NCBI RefSeq assembly: GCF_014779795.1
Contig: NZ_JACXZS010000004.1
Coordinates: 248,001-312,000, forward strand
Source: Microbacterium helvum
GTDB lineage: Bacteria; Actinomycetota; Actinomycetes; Actinomycetales; Microbacteriaceae
DNA: 64,000 nt
Direction of reading: 5' to 3'
Both the position numbers and the translations under genes were made by a program. Of the stretch, positions 59,547-64,000 are shown in pieces. Each line of letters starts with the position of its first letter. Position 1 is the first letter of the stretch. The notes under the pieces were generated by a model. The model had not been told where the DNA came from, did no database searches, and saw only the letters and a list, made by a program, of their open reading frames with translations.

Positions 59547-60908
59547 ATGGCACGCTCACCCCTCACTCTAGCCGCGTCGGTCACCTCGGCTATTCCGGGG
59601 GCGGCGGTCGTCGGGGTCGGCGAGCTCACGGAGGGGACGACCGGCAGGTACGACGCCGCAGTGGCCACCCTCGACGACGGCCGGCGGGTCGTCGTGCGGG
59701 TGCCCGCGGACGAGGACGCCGCGACCGAGCTCGCCGCCGAGGTGCGTGCGCTCAGCGCGCTGACACCCGGCGTGCGCAGCCTGCTGCCGTTCCGTGCTCC
59801 CGAACTGCTCGGCGAGGCGGCCGTCGGGGACGCCCGGGCCGTCGTCGTCGACTTCCTGTCGGGTTACCGCGTCGACGCCGCCCACCTTCCTCCCGGCCGT
59901 GGCGCGGCGACCTCTCTGGGCGACGCCCTCGCCGCCGTTCACGCCCTGCCCCCGTCGGTGGTGAAGTCCGAGGGGCTGCCGGCGCGGACGCCGCAGCAGG
60001 TGCGCACCGACGTGTCGCGGCTGATCGACCGGGCCGCGGGCACCCGCCGGCTTCCACGGCTGCTTCAGGATCGCTGGCGGCGCGCCGTCGACGCCGACGA
60101 GCTGTGGCGCTTCGAATCCGCGGTGGTGCTCGACGGCGCCGGCACCGCGGCGTTCCTGCTCGAAGATCTCGACGGCGTCCCCACGGTGACGGGGCTGCTC
60201 GACTGGCACGGGCTGTCGGTGGGCGACCCCGCCACTGACCTGCAATGGCTCGCGTCTGCACCCGACGCCGCGGGCGACGTCTTCGCCGCGTACTCCGCCG
60301 GCAGCGGCCGGGCACCGGACGCACGCGTCCGTGACCGCGCGCGGCTGTACGCCGAGCTCGAGTTCGCGAAGTGGCTGATCCACGGCCACGACGAGGCACG
60401 TGACGACATCGTGGCCGATGCCGTGGAGCTCCTGGAGTCCCTCGCCGCCGGCGTGGCGGGCGACGACCTCGTCGCCGAGGGGTCACTCGGCGTCGACGAC
60501 GCGCTCGCCCTGCTCGATCGGATGCCGGGGTCGACGACGGCGGCCGTCGACACGTCGATGCACACCGACGCTTACGACCCCGAAGAGCTGGCACGGTGGG
60601 TCGCCGACGATGAGGCATCCGGCGGCACCGGATCCGGCGGTCAGGCTGACGTCGTGAGCGACCCGGAGGATCCCGACGCACGTTTCGATGACGCGGCGGG
60701 TGGTGACGCCGGCACCGAGCCCTCGGACGAGCTGCGCCCGCCCGAGGGCGGGGGTGCCGCAGATCGCGCCGCCGCAGGCCGGGCCCCCGACGATGTGTCG
60801 ACCTCGCCGATCGTCCTTCCGGGGACCGCGACGTCAGACGGAGTGGATGCCGCCGCCGACGCCGAACGCGCGTCAGAGGCCGCGCTGCGCCGGTGGCTGA
60901 CCGACTGA
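59547..60908 (+). CDS. aminoglycoside/macrolide phosphotransferase-fold protein, probably catalytically degenerate
   Basis: 453 aa from the ATG at 59547. The kinase-like fold is readable (VVGVGELTEGTTGRYDAAVA, VVVRVPADEDAATELAAEVR, VTGLLDWHGLSVGDPATDLQ). However, the HGDxxxxN catalytic loop before the DW motif reads SAVVLDGAGTAAFLL, lacking His, the catalytic Asp position and Asn. The metal-binding Asp219 remains. The C-terminal 110 residues are acidic, disordered-looking and end EAALRRWLTD. A pseudokinase or a nucleotide-binding regulator is more likely than an antibiotic-resistance enzyme. Confidence 0.75.
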   Translation: MARSPLTLAASVTSAIPGAAVVGVGELTEGTTGRYDAAVATLDDGRRVVVRVPADEDAATELAAEVRALSALTPGVRSLLPFRAPELLGEAAVGDARAVVVDFLSGYRVDAAHLPPGRGAATSLGDALAAVHALPPSVVKSEGLPARTPQQVRTDVSRLIDRAAGTRRLPRLLQDRWRRAVDADELWRFESAVVLDGAGTAAFLLEDLDGVPTVTGLLDWHGLSVGDPATDLQWLASAPDAAGDVFAAYSAGSGRAPDARVRDRARLYAELEFAKWLIHGHDEARDDIVADAVELLESLAAGVAGDDLVAEGSLGVDDALALLDRMPGSTTAAVDTSMHTDAYDPEELARWVADDEASGGTGSGGQADVVSDPEDPDARFDDAAGGDAGTEPSDELRPPEGGGAADRAAAGRAPDDVSTSPIVLPGTATSDGVDAAADAERASEAALRRWLTD

Positions 60909-60924
60909 GCGCGCCGGCATCCGG

Positions 60925-63900
60925 TCAGTTCCGGAGGATGACGTCCTCCGCCACGTAGTAGAGCGCGACGTCGATCTCCGTCAGGGGTACGCCGTGCTTC
61001 GCGTGGTACGCCTGACGGTACAGCTCGAGCTGCAGCATCCGCTCGTCCTTCTCTGCGGGTGTCCGCGGTGCCGCGCCGGTCTTCCAGTCGACGATCTCGA
61101 TGCGTCCGGCACGGTCATCACGGCGATACACCGCGTCGAGCTTGCAGATGACGATGTGAGGCAGGCTGTCGGGTCCGATCGTCGTGAAGTCGATCTCGGT
61201 CTCGACCTCGATCGGCTGCAGGTGAGCCCACTCCGACCGCAGGAACCGCTCGCGCAGCGCGGTGAGAGCCGCGGCATCCTCCGCCGACGCGTCGGTACCC
61301 GCGGCATCGTCATCGAGCTCCCACAAAGAGTCGTCGAGCGAGCCGCCGAGCCCGGCCTGACCGGAGCGCTGCTCGACCCACGCGTGGAAGAGCGTTCCGA
61401 GGCGCGTCTGCCGGAAGGGCCGCTCGGGCAGCGGGCGGGCGATGCGGGCGAGCGTGCCCTCGAGGTCGGCCGCGTACTCCTTGTACCGGGACGCCGGAAT
61501 GCGGGTCGGCGCGGTGTGGACGGGTCGCGCCCGGCGCGCATCCCGCTCGGCGAGCAGGAGCGCCGCCTGGGCGTCGAGCTCCGCACGCGGCTCGCCCTGC
61601 GCGGCCGCGACGGCATCGGCGGCGTGAGCGACCGCGTCCCGCCGGGAACCCAGGGGGTCGATCGGCCACTGCAGCACCCGCCGCTCCCCCTGATACGGGT
61701 CCTCGCCCGCCTCGTCCTCGGAGAGCGCGACACCGAGTGCACCGGCGATCTCGGCGAAGAAGACGCTCCGGCTGCGGGGCCGCTTGGTACCCGACCAGCT
61801 CGACCCGGTGAGCAGCAGATGGTCCCGAGCCCGGGTGACGGCGACGTATGCCAGCCGGCGGTCTTCTTCGAGCTGACGCGCCTTGTTCGCCTCGACGAAC
61901 GCTCCGATCGCGTCTTTGAGCTCCTGCTGCGTCTGCGCCGACTGCCACGCGAGCATCGGGAGCCACGTCGCGTCGCCCCGGAACGCGTAGGGCAGCACCC
62001 CGAAGCCGAGCCAGGCCTTCGTGTCGCGCGGCGTGCTGGGCAGTTCGTCCTTGACCATGCGCACGACCGCCACAGCGTCCCATTCGAGGCCCTTCGAGCC
62101 ATGGATCGTGAGCAGCTGCACGACGTCGTCCTCGGGCGGCTCGGTGCGCGGGGCGAACTCGTCGAGCTGCTCGGCGTGGTCGAGCCACGCGAGAAGGCTC
62201 GAGAGGGACCCGGTCTCATCCGCGGCGAGGAACGCGTGCACCTCGTCGACGAACGCGCGCAGCTGCGCGGAGGCGACGCGCGCCGGCCCGCGGGACTCGT
62301 TGGCCGCGAGCTCGATGTCCAGCCGCAGCTCCAGTTCGATCAGCCGCACGAGCTCGGGGACCGGCATCCCGCTCGCCTGGCGGAGGGCGGCGAAGACGGA
62401 TCCTGCCTCGCGCAGCCGCTCCCGCGCCTCGGCCGTGAATCCAGCGAGCCACCCGTGGTCGGGCTTCTGCCGCAGCACGAAGTCGAGCGCGTCGACGAGC
62501 GATCCGTCGTCGTCGCCGGCGCTGCCGCGGATCCTCTCGACGACCTCGGGAGCGAGCGGCTGCAGCGACGCGTCGTGGCGGGCGAGTCGACGCGCCAGTG
62601 CCGCGAGCTCGCGCAGGTCGGGCAGGCCGATCGCCCATCGCGGTCCCGACAGCAGCCGGATGAGCGCCGAACCCGCGGAGGGATCGCTGATCACGCGCAA
62701 CGCGCAGACCAAATCGACCACCTCGGGTGTGGAGAGGAGTCCGCCGAGGCCGAGGATGCGGTGCGGGATGCCTCGCCGTCCGAGCGCGTCGCCGAACCGC
62801 ACCATGTGCTTCTTGCTGCGGAACAGGATCGCCCCGGTGGTCGCGCGCCCTTCGGCCCGGCGATCGGTCCGCACGCGGGCGAACCACTCGGCGACGCGAT
62901 CGGCCTCCGCGTCGAGATCGGCGTCGAAGCCCAGCTCGACGAGCCCCTCGGGCGCCCCCGGGCGCGCTCGCAGCTCCTGCACCGGAACCGCGGCGGATGC
63001 CGCCAGCGGCGCGAGCACCGCGTTGGCCGCCGTGAGGACGGTGGCGCTGTTGCGCCAGCTCGTGACGAGCGCGAAGCGCGCGCACTCTCGCCCGGGCGCG
63101 AAGGCCTGGGCGAACCCGCCGAGATTGCCGGCGCTCGCCCCGCGCCAGCCGTAGATCGCCTGGTGCGGATCGCCGACAGCCATGACGCCCGTGCCCGCGA
63201 ACAGGGCCGCGAGCAGGTCGGTCTGCACCACTGAGGTGTCCTGGTACTCATCGAGCAGCACGACACGGTAGCGGTCGCGGAGCTCCTCGGCGACCGAACG
63301 GTGGCTCGTCACCACCTCGAAGGCGCCTGCCACCTGATCCGAGAAGTCGATGACCCCCAGCCGGCGCTTCTCGGCGTCGTACTCGCGCGCGAGGTCGGCC
63401 AGCAGCGCGAGGGCATCGACCTTCTCGACCGCCTCGACGACCTCGCTGTAGACCGTCGTTCGCCGGTTGGTCGACGGCAGGTCCGCGATGGTGCGGAACT
63501 TCTCGGGGAAGGCGGCCAGCGCATCGAAGTCCACGAGGTTGTCGACGCCGTCCCGCGCGATCCGCAGGGCCGCGTCGACGATGCTGCGCACGGCCTCGCC
63601 GCGCGCCTCGAGACGCGGGTCGTCCGAGGCGAACACGACGCGGCGCATGAGAAGCCACGCGGCCGATTCCGAGAGGACGGCGGCCTCGGCGTCCCGGCCG
63701 ATGCGCACCGCGTGCTCACGGACGATCTGGTCGGCGAAGCTGTTGTAGGTCGACACCGTCGGACGGTGCAGGAGCGCGTCGTCAGTGGACTCCTGAGCGA
63801 CGGCGCCGACCTCGGCGGCGAGCGCGTCCAGCAGTCGGTGCCGCTCGGCGGTCGCTCTCGCGCCGTCGGCGCCCGACCGCTCCAGCTCGCCGAACACCTC

Positions 63901-64000
63901 GAGCCTGCCTGTCTCGGCGAGCGCGGGAAGCGCCGGGAGCAACCCCCGCCGCTCGAACTCGGCGAGGCGCGACAGCCGCTTCTGGATGCGCTCGGCGAGC
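60925..64000 (-). CDS. AdnB-like UvrD/RecB-family helicase-nuclease (partial, N-terminus off window)
   Basis: 1,024 codons are visible; the frame stays open to the right edge. The visible part starts LAERIQKRLSRLAEFERRGL, just after motif Ia. Helicase motifs: VVLLDEYQDTSVVQTDLLAA (Walker B), AVGDPHQAIYGWRGASAG, LVTSWRNS, LTIHGSKGLEWDAVAVV and RRLAYVAVTRARDHLLLTG. The C-terminus is a RecB-type nuclease with LDAVYRR and RIEIVDWKTGA (the Asp and Asp-x-Lys catalytic residues). Position and order match AdnB (Rv3201c), the motor-nuclease that resects DNA double-strand breaks with AdnA, which would lie to the right. Confidence 0.93.
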   Translation of the reverse strand, partial: LAERIQKRLSRLAEFERRGLLPALPALAETGRLEVFGELERSGADGARATAERHRLLDALAAEVGAVAQESTDDALLHRPTVSTYNSFADQIVREHAVRIGRDAEAAVLSESAAWLLMRRVVFASDDPRLEARGEAVRSIVDAALRIARDGVDNLVDFDALAAFPEKFRTIADLPSTNRRTTVYSEVVEAVEKVDALALLADLAREYDAEKRRLGVIDFSDQVAGAFEVVTSHRSVAEELRDRYRVVLLDEYQDTSVVQTDLLAALFAGTGVMAVGDPHQAIYGWRGASAGNLGGFAQAFAPGRECARFALVTSWRNSATVLTAANAVLAPLAASAAVPVQELRARPGAPEGLVELGFDADLDAEADRVAEWFARVRTDRRAEGRATTGAILFRSKKHMVRFGDALGRRGIPHRILGLGGLLSTPEVVDLVCALRVISDPSAGSALIRLLSGPRWAIGLPDLRELAALARRLARHDASLQPLAPEVVERIRGSAGDDDGSLVDALDFVLRQKPDHGWLAGFTAEARERLREAGSVFAALRQASGMPVPELVRLIELELRLDIELAANESRGPARVASAQLRAFVDEVHAFLAADETGSLSSLLAWLDHAEQLDEFAPRTEPPEDDVVQLLTIHGSKGLEWDAVAVVRMVKDELPSTPRDTKAWLGFGVLPYAFRGDATWLPMLAWQSAQTQQELKDAIGAFVEANKARQLEEDRRLAYVAVTRARDHLLLTGSSWSGTKRPRSRSVFFAEIAGALGVALSEDEAGEDPYQGERRVLQWPIDPLGSRRDAVAHAADAVAAAQGEPRAELDAQAALLLAERDARRARPVHTAPTRIPASRYKEYAADLEGTLARIARPLPERPFRQTRLGTLFHAWVEQRSGQAGLGGSLDDSLWELDDDAAGTDASAEDAAALTALRERFLRSEWAHLQPIEVETEIDFTTIGPDSLPHIVICKLDAVYRRDDRAGRIEIVDWKTGAAPRTPAEKDERMLQLELYRQAYHAKHGVPLTEIDVALYYVAEDVILRN

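Noticed and set aside
59547..60908. Macrolide or aminoglycoside resistance gene
   Set aside because: The catalytic HGDxxxxN loop is missing, and the gene sits in a conserved chromosomal context without mobile elements.

Overview
The window is a high-GC actinobacterial chromosome segment. The gene families and gene order point to Microbacteriaceae, most likely Microbacterium or a close relative; this is an inference from gene content, not from a marker-gene comparison. Supporting signs are a C50-carotenoid operon (idi-crtE-crtB-crtI-crtYe-crtYf-crtEb), a mycobacterial-type Ku/LigD pair, an actinobacterial Tad pilus locus, and the block UPF0182 / PDZ-Lon protease / DUF2342 / UvrD2 / NudC / AdnB-like nuclease, which matches the order around Rv3193c-Rv3201c in Mycobacterium tuberculosis.

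Layout. 1-4.1 kb: partial RIO1-type kinase, a tautomerase, a secreted Ig-like-repeat protein and a divergent LuxR-type regulator with a degenerate receiver. 4.2-16.5 kb: a tad pilus operon (tadA, tadB, tadC, pilin, two tadE-like genes and a tadG-like gene) interrupted inside the pilin gene by a 7.7-kb integrated element. The element (about 7,290-15,020) carries a large serine integrase at its right end, a leftward operon with a RepA-like ATPase and small coupled genes, a terminase-small-subunit-like DNA-binding protein and a putative ADP-ribosyltransferase. It has no capsid, portal or large-terminase genes. Joining the two flanks at the shared GC dinucleotide restores a 72-codon in-frame pilin gene, and the element-side flanks form a near-palindromic attP.

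16.6-29.7 kb: tRNA-Leu, DedA protein, Ku and LigD (NHEJ), a CDF metal exporter, rdgB-rph-murI, nicotinate phosphoribosyltransferase, a DUF3039 protein, an ABC-2 type exporter and a nucleotidyltransferase. 29.8-34.2 kb: several uncharacterised genes, DUF4192 and a maltokinase-like protein. 34.2-39.4 kb: cell-wall glycopolymer (teichoic-acid-like) genes with three CDP-glycerol glycerophosphotransferase-like proteins and a family 2 glycosyltransferase. 39.4-44.0 kb: HtrA-type protease, aminotransferase, nitrilase-family amidase, DUF6328 protein and initiator tRNA-Met.

44.1-50.3 kb: the carotenoid operon with a divergent MarR regulator and a clear operator palindrome. As read here crtE has a one-base frameshift near its 3' end. 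50.3-64.0 kb: the Rv3193c-Rv3201c-like block, ending in an AdnB-like helicase-nuclease that runs off the right edge. The best candidate for something undescribed is the satellite-like element whose excision would precisely repair a pilin gene, so it could act as a pilus on/off switch.
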